Below, piece by piece: positions 7,249-13,742 of a DNA stretch of 22,639 nt. The position numbers and the translations under genes were made by a program. Every line of letters starts with the position of its first letter. Position 1 is the first letter of the stretch. Source of the DNA: 2-02-FULL-46-13 sp036517235 (lineage in GTDB: Bacteria > Patescibacteriota > Minisyncoccia > Phycocordibacterales > DSPV01); contig DATDXL010000047.1 in the NCBI GenBank assembly GCA_036517235.1, forward strand, positions 1-22,639, written 5' to 3'. Under the pieces are notes generated by a model. It ran no database searches, had not been told where the DNA came from, and saw nothing but the letters and a program-made list of their open reading frames with translations.

Positions 7249-7569
7249 CTATGAAAGAGAGGGGGCGCGGGTCATTTGGCTTACGAAGAAATCAAGTTCG
7301 GAGAAAAAAGGAGAAGTGTAGGAGTGGAATTCCTGCGGCTTGGGAGTGGGCGGCGGTTCGGCGCGGGAGACAGGCAAATAGGCACGGGTAGTTGTCGTTT
7401 TCGCGCAGTTTCCTTTGAGTTCGCAAACAGGAGTAGCGGAGATGATTCGTGCGCGAGTGTGTCCAGCGATTTCTATTACCTCAAAACAGACATTGAAAAG
7501 CCGCCCGTCCTTTCCTCGGAGGGTTTTTTGGAAGATTCCTTGTGTTTGCTGTTGCGCTATGGCTAACAT
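7249..7569 (-). CDS. Hypothetical protein (106 aa)
   Basis: MLAIAQQQTQGIFQ is followed by GRLFNVCFEVIEIAG and RARIISATPVC, which predicts an alternating beta-sheet, then a Pro-rich linker (PPPTPKPQ) and a distinctive tail, SPFFSELDFFVSQMTR. I know of no function; the layout resembles small hypothetical proteins that I recall from Parcubacteria genomes, but I cannot name a family. I preferred this frame to the opposing plus-strand frame because the latter is Ser/Arg/Gly-rich, ends without a clean context and is the antisense of the patterned strand here. The Shine-Dalgarno is weak (AGAAAG). Confidence 0.6.
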   Translation of the reverse strand: MLAIAQQQTQGIFQKTLRGKDGRLFNVCFEVIEIAGHTRARIISATPVCELKGNCAKTTTTRAYLPVSRAEPPPTPKPQEFHSYTSPFFSELDFFVSQMTRAPSLS

Positions 7570-7606
7570 TTCTTTCTATTCTACCTCAAAGAGAATCTAA
7601 AAAGAC

Positions 7607-7635
7607 TTGACGTGTAGTATTATATATGCTAATTT
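7607..7635 (+). promoter_or_regulatory. Promoter of the 73-aa gene
   Basis: TTGACG (7607-7612), 17-bp spacer ending in TATATGC, then TAATTT (7630-7635): a -35 with an extended -10 (TGC). The same TTGACG / ATATATGC design recurs at 22228-22256. Confidence 0.6.
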
Positions 7636-7683
7636 ACATATTGTCAATTTGTTCTTAGCTTAAATCAAAGAGAAAGGATACTT

Positions 7684-7905
7684 ATGGGAATACGGGAACA
7701 CGGAGAAGGTGTTTGCGAGTTCTGGTCCATAACCGGTAATACCGATGATTTTGGTCGGACGCTTGCGGACTACCTCAGAACACATCCACACCTTGAAGTC
7801 GGAGCTATGACTCCCAGGGTTGGAACGAAATCTGAGGGACTTAAGGAAGTGGTTGCAACAGTAAGTTTTTTTGTCGCTTTTCGTGAGAAAGGCAAAAGTG
7901 CCTAA
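7684..7905 (+). CDS. Small hypothetical protein (73 aa)
   Basis: Starts MGIREHGEGVCEFWSITG; central part GNTDDFGRTLADYLRTHPHL then VGTKSEGLKEVVATVSFFV. The pattern suggests an alpha/beta fold with one cysteine. No family is recognised. Expression signals are unusually complete for this window: promoter 7607-7635, Shine-Dalgarno AAAGGA (7673-7678) five bases before the ATG, and a strong terminator 16 bp after the stop. It is a single-gene unit between grpE and the 106-aa gene. Being the one gene here with a textbook Shine-Dalgarno, it contrasts with the leaderless-looking neighbours. Confidence 0.75.
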   Translation: MGIREHGEGVCEFWSITGNTDDFGRTLADYLRTHPHLEVGAMTPRVGTKSEGLKEVVATVSFFVAFREKGKSA

Positions 7906-7921
7906 CCAAGATTTTCATTCC

Positions 7922-7955
7922 AAGCCCCGCCGTTCGCGCGGGGCTTTTCTTTTAC
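7922..7955 (+). terminator. Rho-independent terminator of the 73-aa gene
   Basis: AAGCCCCGC (7922-7930), seven-base loop, GCGGGGCTT (7938-7946), then TTCTTTTA. It abuts the 3' end of convergent grpE. Confidence 0.9.
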
Positions 7956-8521
7956 TCTTTTTTATATTCACCAACTATTACACGCGGAGCTTTCAAAACT
8001 TTGCCGTTGATGGAGTAGCCTTTCTGTGCAACAGAGACGACTGCCCCGTCTTTGGATTCATCGGTAACCGGCTCATGACCAGCAGTTTCATCGCGAGCAG
8101 GGTCGTATTTCTGACCGACAGGATTGATTTCCTGTACTCCGTGGTTGGCAAGGACTTTGAGCAGTTGGTTGTAGATATACTCAACTCCCACACGCCAATT
8201 CTTATCTACTTTTTTCCACACTTCCCTATTTGCCATCGCCATCTCGAAGTTTGTTATCACAGGAAGGATTTCCATAACCAAGCGCTCATTCGCAAATTTA
8301 ACGAATTCTTGCTTGTCTTTCTCATCTTGCCGCCTTGCGTTGATGAGATCCGCTTTCGCCCTCTGCCAGCCGGTAAGGTACTCCTGCCGGTCTATTTGAG
8401 AGTGTTTCAACTTTTCCTTGAGGTTTTTTATCAGTTCTTGGGGATCAGCTTCTTCCACTTCAATAGTGTCAAAGACTTCGTCGGTAGTATCGGTTTCTTT
8501 CTTTTTATTATCATCTCGCAT
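7952..8521 (-). CDS. grpE: Nucleotide exchange factor GrpE
   Basis: Co-chaperone that releases ADP from DnaK. With the start at 8521 it is 189 aa: an acidic N-terminus (TDTTDEVFDTIEVEEADPQE), a long coiled coil (about 35-90), and the beta-domain with the family pattern ending VAQKGYSINGKVLKAPRVIV. I chose ATG 8521 (MRDDNKKK) over the frame's upstream Met at 8569 because TATAAT (8531-8536) lies nine bases before it, so the upstream codons would precede the transcription start. The 8597 gene diverges from it across a shared promoter region. Confidence 0.95.
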   Translation of the reverse strand: MRDDNKKKETDTTDEVFDTIEVEEADPQELIKNLKEKLKHSQIDRQEYLTGWQRAKADLINARRQDEKDKQEFVKFANERLVMEILPVITNFEMAMANREVWKKVDKNWRVGVEYIYNQLLKVLANHGVQEINPVGQKYDPARDETAGHEPVTDESKDGAVVSVAQKGYSINGKVLKAPRVIVGEYKKE

Positions 8522-8530
8522 CGTTACTGC

Positions 8531-8536
8531 ATTATA
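8531..8536 (-). promoter_or_regulatory. -10 box of grpE, nearly leaderless
   Basis: Perfect TATAAT on the minus strand, nine bases before the grpE ATG. The expected transcript would have a leader of about three bases. Confidence 0.6.
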
Positions 8537-8559
8537 CCGAATGGTGAAAGATGAGCATA

Positions 8560-8587
8560 TTGACATCATATCTCTAAATGGTAATTT
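8560..8587 (+). promoter_or_regulatory. Promoter of the 68-aa membrane protein
   Basis: TTGACA (8560-8565), 16-bp spacer, TAATTT (8582-8587), nine bases before the ATG at 8597. It is back to back with the grpE -10 box. Confidence 0.55.
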
Positions 8588-8596
8588 GTAGTTCGT

Positions 8597-8803
8597 ATGA
8601 ATAAGCTCTTTGTAATCGTTTGGTTACTCCTTTGGCCGCCTGCGTGGATAGGGACTATGGTTCTCTTTAATCATTTTGTCGTCTCGCCTCTTGAGGTAAC
8701 CCAACCCTCGCGGGAGATCATAACTTATTTCATGGCGGTTATTGGGATACTCACCTGTGCCGCAACGGTCGGTTTTTTAGCCAAGAATCAAAAGAAATCT
8801 TGA
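8597..8803 (+). CDS. Small two-pass membrane protein (68 aa)
   Basis: MNKLFVIVWLLLWPPAWIG begins a first hydrophobic helix (about 3-25); a short loop (SPLEVTQPSREI) and a second helix (about 43-61) follow, then a basic end (KNQKKS). No family is recognised. The gene has its own promoter and terminator, and the predicted leader is about three bases with no Shine-Dalgarno. Confidence 0.7.
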   Translation: MNKLFVIVWLLLWPPAWIGTMVLFNHFVVSPLEVTQPSREIITYFMAVIGILTCAATVGFLAKNQKKS

Positions 8804-8816
8804 TTTCTCCTCCTTT

Positions 8817-8850
8817 AAACCTCGCTTGCAAGAGCGTGGTTTTTCTTTTT
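8817..8850 (+). terminator. Rho-independent terminator of the 68-aa gene
   Basis: AAACC-T-CGCT (8817-8826) pairs with AGCG-T-GGTTT (8833-8842) around a six-base loop, followed by a T-rich tail. Confidence 0.8.
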
Positions 8851-8881
8851 GAAAAAGAAAAAGCCCCTACTAGCTAGGGGC
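8851..8881 (-). terminator. Terminator overlapping the stop of the 8870 gene
   Basis: On the minus strand GCCCCTA-GCTAG-TAGGGGC (8863-8881) is followed by TTTTTCTTTTT. The TAG stop of the 8870 gene lies in the loop, so the last codons form the hairpin. Confidence 0.85.
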
Positions 8882-9349
8882 CCAGAGGGCTGCAAACGTT
8901 CGAAGCTGTTCGTAGGTTCTTTTCATCTCCTTCAATGAATCGAGGGATTTCTCGTATGCATTGCCGAAGTGGGCAACTTCACTGAGAACGATCTCCTTGA
9001 AATTTTCATCACGCCTCCGAAGCGATTTCCAGAAATCTTCTTTAAGACGAGCATGCCGCAGGTGCTCGAGAAAAGAGTGCACGCGGTATGCTTTCCGTGC
9101 AATTTCAGCAAGTTCGTGGAAATCTTCGACGTCAACTTCGTGAAGATTAAATCTGTGCCGCCGGATAAGAAGGAGCGCTTCTTCGAGGTATTCTGCGGCA
9201 TGCGCATTTCCACCCCGAAGGCTGAGAATATCCACAATGTGTCGAAGACGTTCACGGGCGACACCCCTTTCCCTCCTTTTCGCTTTTGCAATCTGCCGGA
9301 GAATGAGAGGGATAACGACACTTACGAGTAGAACAAGGAAGGTTTTCAT
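8870..9349 (-). CDS. Membrane-anchored helical hypothetical protein
   Basis: MKTFLVLLVSVVIPLIL is an N-terminal membrane anchor; the rest is charged and helical (AKAKRRERGVARERLRHIV..., AAEYLEEALLLIRRHR...), probably a cytoplasmic coiled-coil bundle. The anchor plus basic residues right after it predict an N-out single pass. No family is recognised. The start is uncertain: an ATG at 9364 adds five residues (MQTKF), but the best -10 box (TATATT, 9367-9372) is only two bases from it, so transcription would begin downstream and the ATG at 9349 is favoured. Confidence 0.7.
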   Translation of the reverse strand: MKTFLVLLVSVVIPLILRQIAKAKRRERGVARERLRHIVDILSLRGGNAHAAEYLEEALLLIRRHRFNLHEVDVEDFHELAEIARKAYRVHSFLEHLRHARLKEDFWKSLRRRDENFKEIVLSEVAHFGNAYEKSLDSLKEMKRTYEQLRTFAALWAPS

Positions 9350-9390
9350 AAATTTGGTCTGCATCTAATATACGGTATTGCCGTTTAAAA

Positions 9391-9428
9391 TGCAAAAAAT
9401 GAGGACATCCTCTTGTGAGGATGTCCTC
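9391..9428 (-). terminator. Terminator of the ribosomal operon
   Basis: GAGGACATCCTC (9401-9412), TTGT, GAGGATGTCCTC (9417-9428): a perfect 12-bp stem. On the minus strand it is followed by ATTTTTTGCATTTT. It lies about 90 bp after the rpsI stop and would end the infA-rpsI transcript. Confidence 0.9.
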
Positions 9429-9516
9429 CCAAAAGAACCTGCGGTTTTCAGGGCTTACTCAGAAACTGGGTACATTCGCCCTACTAGGTTCAGCACTTCC
9501 GAGTATGATGTAAAGA

Positions 9517-9927
9517 CTATCTCTTGCTCCACTGGGGCGCTTTCCTCGCCTTTTTCAAGCCGAACTTGCGGCGCTCTTTCGCACGAGGATCGCGTTTCAA
9601 AAATCCAGCTACTTTAAGGGTCTTTCGGAAATCTATGTTGTGTATCAGGAGGGCTCTGGCGATAGCGTGTCTCATGGCCCCTGCTTGGGAAGAGATCCCG
9701 CCGCCTCGTATAACAGCATTTACTTTAAATTTGACTGGTGCTTCAGATTTTGCGATAGGGGCGTTGGCGGTTGCTCGGAGCGTCTGTGTCGGGAAATACA
9801 CATGGAATTCTTTTCCATTCACGGTATACGAGGCAACGGCGCTTTCGGTGAGTCGTACGATGGCGGTAGCCGTTTTTCTCCTGCCCACAGCTTGGATATA
9901 GTTGGATGTTTTCGGTATCGGTGTCAT
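9517..9927 (-). CDS. rpsI: 30S ribosomal protein S9
   Basis: Small-subunit protein whose C-terminal tail reaches the P-site tRNA. The 136 aa contain the family core (AVGRRKTATAIVRL, VNAVIRGGGISSQAGAMRHA) and the basic end KKARKAPQWSKR with the final Lys-Arg. It follows rplM as in most bacteria. The 103-bp gap to rplM is long for this operon and is bounded by an inverted repeat whose second arm ends on the first base of the start codon. There is no Shine-Dalgarno; the ATG is preceded by TTTCTAATGGG. Confidence 0.98.
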   Translation of the reverse strand: MTPIPKTSNYIQAVGRRKTATAIVRLTESAVASYTVNGKEFHVYFPTQTLRATANAPIAKSEAPVKFKVNAVIRGGGISSQAGAMRHAIARALLIHNIDFRKTLKVAGFLKRDPRAKERRKFGLKKARKAPQWSKR

Positions 9928-10023
9928 CCCATTAGAAAGTTACTCTGATAATGCGTACGTTGTGTTTGTAGTATGTGACACTTCATAGTATTTTTTGTCT
10001 TTACAATTTATTTTCTAACGGGA
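9927..10023 (-). repeat. Intergenic inverted-repeat element, rplM-rpsI
   Basis: In the mRNA, UCCCGUUAGAAA (10023-10012) eight bases after the rplM stop can pair with UUUCUAAUGGGA (9938-9927), which ends on the A of the rpsI start codon. All 12 positions pair, one as G-U, closing a 73-base loop. The same arms bound the rpoA-rplQ gap. Confidence 0.7.
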
Positions 10024-10030
10024 CAGGTGC

Positions 10031-10375
10031 TCATTCTTTTATAATAAGATGCTTGATCATCTTCGGTCGCAGTTTATTGATGGGAAGCATTCCATAGACC
10101 GCTTTTCTGAAAAGCTCCTTGTATCCTTTTTTTGATACGACTTGCGAGCCCGAGAGCACTTTTCGGCCGCCCGGATAGCCAGAATAATTCTGGTACGTTC
10201 CCATCCGTAGCTTTTTCTGGGAAATGTCTACCTTTGACGCGTTCAGAATGGTGACCGTGACTTCAGGTATCTCGTTTCTCGTGAAGGAGGTCAGATTTTT
10301 ACCCATGATGAGCTTCGCAGCGTCGCTCGCTACTCTACCCAATTTCTTGTTTGTGGCATCAATGATGTGTTGCAT
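10031..10375 (-). CDS. rplM: 50S ribosomal protein L13
   Basis: Early-assembling large-subunit protein. The 114 aa start IIDATNKKLGRVASDAAKLI and include GYPGGRKV and AVYGMLPINKLRPKM, the family signatures. It is about 28 residues shorter than the E. coli protein (142 aa); the missing part is mainly the C-terminal region after LIIKE and an internal loop. It begins five bases after the rplQ stop, so it is part of the same transcript. Confidence 0.97.
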   Translation of the reverse strand: MQHIIDATNKKLGRVASDAAKLIMGKNLTSFTRNEIPEVTVTILNASKVDISQKKLRMGTYQNYSGYPGGRKVLSGSQVVSKKGYKELFRKAVYGMLPINKLRPKMIKHLIIKE

Positions 10376-10380
10376 GTCAG

Positions 10381-10731
10381 TTATACGAATTCTATGACTG
10401 ATTCCTCGCTGCCATCTTTGCGCATTCCGGCCACTTTTGCAATACGGATGTAGCCTCCTCGACGATCCTTGTATTTAGGTCCGATTTCGGTGACAAGCTT
10501 TGTAGCGATGGCTGAACTTCCTGTTCTTGCTTGAAGCAAGCGACGAGATGCCAGTGTCGATATCTTTGCTCTTGTGACGAGTTTCTCCACAAAAGAACGC
10601 AGCTCCTTTGCTTTTGCCGTGGTTGTAGTTATCTTTCCGTGTACGATAAGGGAACGTGCAAGGGAACGCATCAGCGCGAGCCTCTGCCCCTTCTCTCGTC
10701 CAAATTTTCGGTTGGCGTTATGGTGACGCAT
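10381..10731 (-). CDS. rplQ: 50S ribosomal protein L17
   Basis: Large-subunit protein near the exit tunnel. MRHHNANRKFGREKGQRLAL is the family N-terminus; the protein is 116 aa and ends at ESVIEFV. I chose the ATG at 10731 rather than the GTG one codon before it, because MRH is the conserved start. The start codon lies inside the second arm of the rpoA-rplQ inverted repeat and has no Shine-Dalgarno, so its translation could depend on that structure. Confidence 0.97.
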   Translation of the reverse strand: MRHHNANRKFGREKGQRLALMRSLARSLIVHGKITTTTAKAKELRSFVEKLVTRAKISTLASRRLLQARTGSSAIATKLVTEIGPKYKDRRGGYIRIAKVAGMRKDGSEESVIEFV

Positions 10732-10855
10732 CACGTTAGAAATTAAATAGTTTGTTGATATTTCTCTGTGTGGCCATGTTAGTCATGTGTATACTACTCA
10801 CTTTTCCTTGTTTTACAACGGTCGTCTACGGACGACCTGTTTCTAACGGGATGCG
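10727..10855 (-). repeat. Intergenic inverted-repeat element, rpoA-rplQ
   Basis: CGCAUCCCGUUAGAAA directly after the rpoA stop (10855-10840) can pair with UUUCUAACGUGAUGCG (10742-10727), which contains the rplQ ATG: 15 of 16 positions pair. The 97-base loop holds a perfect hairpin GGTCGTC-TACG-GACGACC (10820-10837). The 12-base arm TCCCGTTAGAAA is identical to the one after rplM, and both loops contain TTGTAAA followed by ACAA. Confidence 0.75.
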
Positions 10856-11833
10856 TTATTCTTTAAGCGAAAGATTTATTGAAGCAAGAGCCTTTTTGAT
10901 CTCCTGCACGCCTTTATTGCCCAAGCCCTCGACTTCGAGGATGTCTTCTTCCTTTTTCCTTACGAGGCCGCCTACCGTGCGGATATTGGCAGTAGTCAGC
11001 GCGTTGAGGGTTCTTGCAGACAGGTCTAGCGTCTCAATGCGGGTTTTCAGGACTTCAGGATCGATATCTCGCACAGATTTTTTCTCCTCCTCAAGTTTCA
11101 TCTCGTCTTTTTTCGTCGTAATCTCCTCTACCACCTCTTCCTCCTTGAAACCGACGATGGCTTTGAGTTGATTGATCATCGTCTCGATGGAGAGCGTAAG
11201 CGCTTCTCGGGGCGAGATAGTCCCATCTGTTTCAATTGAGATCTTGATGCGATTAAAATCGGTTCGGTTTCCGACACGCATGTTCTCGACTTCATAATTT
11301 ACGCGTCGAACTGGCGAGAAGATAGCGTCAAGCGTGATGCTTCCTATCTCAACGCGATCCCGCTGGATAAGCTCTTTGGGAACATAGCCAAGACCCTTTT
11401 CAACCTTCATTTCTATAGAAATCTCCTTTCCTTTTCCGTTAAGCGAAGCGATGTGCAGCTCGGGGTTGAGGATCTTGATCTGGCCTGGTACCTCTATATC
11501 GCTCGCTTTAAGTTCAGACGGTCCCTTTGCAGAGAGCGAGAGTGTCTGGGGCTCGTCCGAAAGCGCCTGGAGGCGCACCTTTTTGAGATTAAGAATGATA
11601 GTGATGACATCCTCCTTCACCCCCTCTAAGGTCGAGTATTCATGACTGACACCGTCGATCTTTATGGAGGTTATCGCGGCACCGGGAAGCGATGAGAGGA
11701 TGATGCGGCGAAGCGAATTCCCGAGGGTGTGACCGTAGCCGGGGTAGAGGTTATCTATTTCATAGACACCAACGAAATCGTCTTCTTTGACGACTCGAGG
11801 TTTTGAGGGAAGCATGATGCTATAGTCAGCCAT
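10856..11833 (-). CDS. rpoA: DNA-directed RNA polymerase subunit alpha
   Basis: Alpha subunit that dimerises to nucleate RNA polymerase assembly. The 325 aa hold the N-terminal assembly domain (GYGHTLGNSLRRIILSSLPG near residue 32; MRVGNRTDFNRI later) and the C-terminal DNA-binding domain (DLSARTLNALTTANIRTVGGL, about 265-320) after an acidic linker (KEEEVVEEITTKKDEMKLEEE). The full-length CTD means upstream promoter contacts are possible. Normal position between rpsD and rplQ. Confidence 0.99.
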   Translation of the reverse strand: MADYSIMLPSKPRVVKEDDFVGVYEIDNLYPGYGHTLGNSLRRIILSSLPGAAITSIKIDGVSHEYSTLEGVKEDVITIILNLKKVRLQALSDEPQTLSLSAKGPSELKASDIEVPGQIKILNPELHIASLNGKGKEISIEMKVEKGLGYVPKELIQRDRVEIGSITLDAIFSPVRRVNYEVENMRVGNRTDFNRIKISIETDGTISPREALTLSIETMINQLKAIVGFKEEEVVEEITTKKDEMKLEEEKKSVRDIDPEVLKTRIETLDLSARTLNALTTANIRTVGGLVRKKEEDILEVEGLGNKGVQEIKKALASINLSLKE

Positions 11834-11861
11834 AGTGTGTGTATTAAAAAATTAATAACTA

Positions 11862-12470
11862 TTATCTCTTGTAGAACTCAAGCACGGTATTAAAATCAAG
11901 GCCTGTTCCCGCTTCAAGCTTGGGAGAGCCTTTTACCACTCCTTCCTTCTTTTCGGCATCAAGCGAGAGCCATGCAGGAGGATTGAAATCCTTCAACTTC
12001 TCAGAAAGTCCAAGGAACACTTTCTTTGTTTGGCTTTCCGGTCGTATACTTACGCGATCTCCGATTTTGAGCGGATGCGAAGGGATATCGACACGATGTC
12101 CATTCACGCAACAATGGCCGTGGGTTACCAGCTGACGCACGGCAAGACGCGTTGGGCCGAATCCTAAGCGATAGGCAACGCTGTCAAGACGGGTCTCTAG
12201 AGTCTCGTAGAGCTTGTCGTCTTGCTTGATACCTCTTTTGGTCAATACATTACTCACGTAGCGTTTCAACTGACGCTCATTGACGAGGTAGGTGTAGCGG
12301 ATCTTCTGTTTTTCAGTAAGCTGTTTGCCGAAATCGGTGAAGGTGCGAGGGTGCTTCCTTCCTTTTTCACCGCGTCGTCCAAGTGAAAGGGCGAACTTTT
12401 GGGTCTGTGTTTTTTCGAACACCGGGATTCCTAGACGTCGTGCTATTTTGTACTTTGATTTGATTAACAT
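11862..12470 (-). CDS. rpsD: 30S ribosomal protein S4
   Basis: Primary 16S rRNA-binding protein, 202 aa. The S4 RNA-binding domain is visible as LETRLDSVAYRLGFGPTRLA followed by VTHGHCCVNGHRVDIPS. The N-terminus (MLIKSKYKIARRLG) lacks the four-cysteine zinc site found in some S4 proteins. In other bacteria S4 represses the alpha operon through an mRNA pseudoknot ahead of rpsM; no such structure was tested here. It lies 18 bp after rpsK. Confidence 0.98.
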   Translation of the reverse strand: MLIKSKYKIARRLGIPVFEKTQTQKFALSLGRRGEKGRKHPRTFTDFGKQLTEKQKIRYTYLVNERQLKRYVSNVLTKRGIKQDDKLYETLETRLDSVAYRLGFGPTRLAVRQLVTHGHCCVNGHRVDIPSHPLKIGDRVSIRPESQTKKVFLGLSEKLKDFNPPAWLSLDAEKKEGVVKGSPKLEAGTGLDFNTVLEFYKR

Positions 12471-12488
12471 GCTATTGAAAACTTGTGG

Positions 12489-12914
12489 CTACACTCTGCG
12501 AGGTCTTGGCGGCCGCGGGCCGTTATGGGGTACCGGCGTCATATCTTTGATAGTGCTGATGCCGATGCCTCGTGAGATAAATCCCCGGATGGAAGATTCT
12601 CGCCCGGAACCGATGCCACGGACGATGACCTGGACTTCTTTTACACCCATGGTTTGTGCTCGATCGCCTACCGTTTCTCCCACTTTAGCGGCAGCAAAGG
12701 GAGTCCCTTTTCGTGCGCCACTGAAGCCGAGATTGCCGCTTGAGGCCCACGTGAGCACATTTCCTTTAGGATCGGAAAGGGTCAGGCGGGTGTTGTTGTA
12801 GGAAGAATCAACGTGAAGCACGGCGCTTTCGATATGACGTTTAGGCGATTTCGATGAAGCACCTCCCGCTCCTCTCGAACCTCCCTCTTGTGTTGCCAAC
12901 CTTTTCTTACCCAT
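12489..12914 (-). CDS. rpsK: 30S ribosomal protein S11
   Basis: Small-subunit platform protein, 141 aa. Core motifs are HVDSSYNNTRLTLSDPKGN, RKGTPFAAAKVGE and the C-terminal HNGPRPPRPRRV, where most bacteria have HNG-C-RPPKKRRV. A Gly/Ser/Lys-rich N-terminal extension (GGSRGAGGASSKSP) is disordered. TATAAC lies nine bases before the ATG and could be an internal promoter, though operon transcription is sufficient. Confidence 0.98.
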   Translation of the reverse strand: MGKKRLATQEGGSRGAGGASSKSPKRHIESAVLHVDSSYNNTRLTLSDPKGNVLTWASSGNLGFSGARKGTPFAAAKVGETVGDRAQTMGVKEVQVIVRGIGSGRESSIRGFISRGIGISTIKDMTPVPHNGPRPPRPRRV

Positions 12915-12929
12915 TGTGTATTCGTTATA

Positions 12930-13313
12930 TTATTTTTTATCCAACTTCCTTCGTCCGGTACCCATCGTCTTTCTGATATTACCCCGTCGTGTCCGTGAAT
13001 TGGTCTTAGTCCGCTGTCCTCGAGAAGGAAGGCCGCGCGCATGTCTGCTTCCTCGGTAGGCTTTGATATCCTTTAAACGTTTTATGTTGGTAGCCATCAA
13101 CCTTTTTAGGTCGCCTTCTATCTTGAAACCTTCCTCGATGATTTTCCTGATCTTGTTTTCTTCAGCATCGGAGAGGTCTTTAGGTTTTTTAGCAAAATCG
13201 ATTTCGGCTTTTCTAAGCACATGCTGAGCCCGAGATCGCCCGATACCATAAATCGTCGTAAGTGCGATCTCGATTCTCTTTTGGTCAGGTAATGTGATTC
13301 CAAGGATTCTCAT
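12930..13313 (-). CDS. rpsM: 30S ribosomal protein S13
   Basis: Head protein of the small subunit that contacts S19 and tRNA, 127 aa. MRILGITLPDQKRIEIALTT begins the family H2TH domain with TTIYGIGRSRAQ; AYRGSRHARGLPSRGQRTKTNSRTRRG-type end motifs follow. It starts the S13-S11-S4-alpha-L17 block in the usual order, 12 bp after rpmJ. Confidence 0.98.
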   Translation of the reverse strand: MRILGITLPDQKRIEIALTTIYGIGRSRAQHVLRKAEIDFAKKPKDLSDAEENKIRKIIEEGFKIEGDLKRLMATNIKRLKDIKAYRGSRHARGLPSRGQRTKTNSRTRRGNIRKTMGTGRRKLDKK

Positions 13314-13325
13314 AATGCGTGCGGG

Positions 13326-13442
13326 TTACCCTTGTCGTTGTTTATGGCGGACATCGGATTTACAAAGAATATATAAGTGACCTTTTCTTCGGATCACCTT
13401 GCAGTCCTTGCATATTTTTTTAACTGAAGCTTTTACACGCAT
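13326..13442 (-). CDS. rpmJ: 50S ribosomal protein L36
   Basis: MRVKASVKKICKDCKVIRRK begins a 38-aa protein that ends CKSDVRHKQRQG. The zinc ligands are C11, C14, C27 and H32, the C-C-C-H set of the zinc-binding L36 form. It sits in its classic place between infA and rpsM. Confidence 0.97.
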   Translation of the reverse strand: MRVKASVKKICKDCKVIRRKGHLYILCKSDVRHKQRQG

Positions 13443-13478
13443 GAAGGCGCTTGTGGTATGGGATACTAAAGAAAGAAT

Positions 13479-13694
13479 TTATGTTCTTTTGACGATCCTT
13501 CCCTTTCCACCATAAGGGTCTATTTCAACTAACACGGTATCACCGACTAGAACTTTTATACGATGAAGCCGCATCCTACCAGAAAGGTAAGCCATAAGCT
13601 CCTGTTCTTCCGATACCTTTACTCGGAATAACGTATTAGGCATCGCTTCAACAACGACGCCTGACACGGTGTCTTTTTCGGCTCCCTTTACCAT
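13479..13694 (-). CDS. infA: Translation initiation factor IF-1
   Basis: Small OB-fold factor (71 aa) that binds the A site during initiation. MVKGAEKDTVSGVVVEAMPN, the mid-part LSGRMRLHRIKVLVGDTVLV and the end PYGGKGRIVKR are standard. A GTG one codon upstream (13697) is an alternative start. A promoter at 13713-13742 gives a leader of about 12 bases, so infA probably heads the ribosomal transcript. Confidence 0.97.
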   Translation of the reverse strand: MVKGAEKDTVSGVVVEAMPNTLFRVKVSEEQELMAYLSGRMRLHRIKVLVGDTVLVEIDPYGGKGRIVKRT

Positions 13695-13712
13695 CACTTG
13701 TGGTCAAAATGC

Positions 13713-13742
13713 ATACTAGCAGATATAAGCCTTATTAGTCAA
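13713..13742 (-). promoter_or_regulatory. Promoter of the infA-rpsI operon
   Basis: TTGACT (13737-13742), 18-bp spacer ending TGC, TAGTAT (13713-13718): a -35 with an extended -10. The -35 overlaps the 3' end of the upstream 431-aa gene. Confidence 0.6.

Noticed and set aside
7152..7250. CIRCE operator upstream of dnaK
   Set aside because: The inverted repeat there has no TTAGCACTC/GAGTGCTAA sequence and almost no loop.
7276..7566. 96-codon plus-strand frame opposite the 106-aa gene
   Set aside because: Composition is Ser/Arg/Gly-rich and lacks a terminator; the minus-strand product has a regular beta pattern and a distinctive tail.
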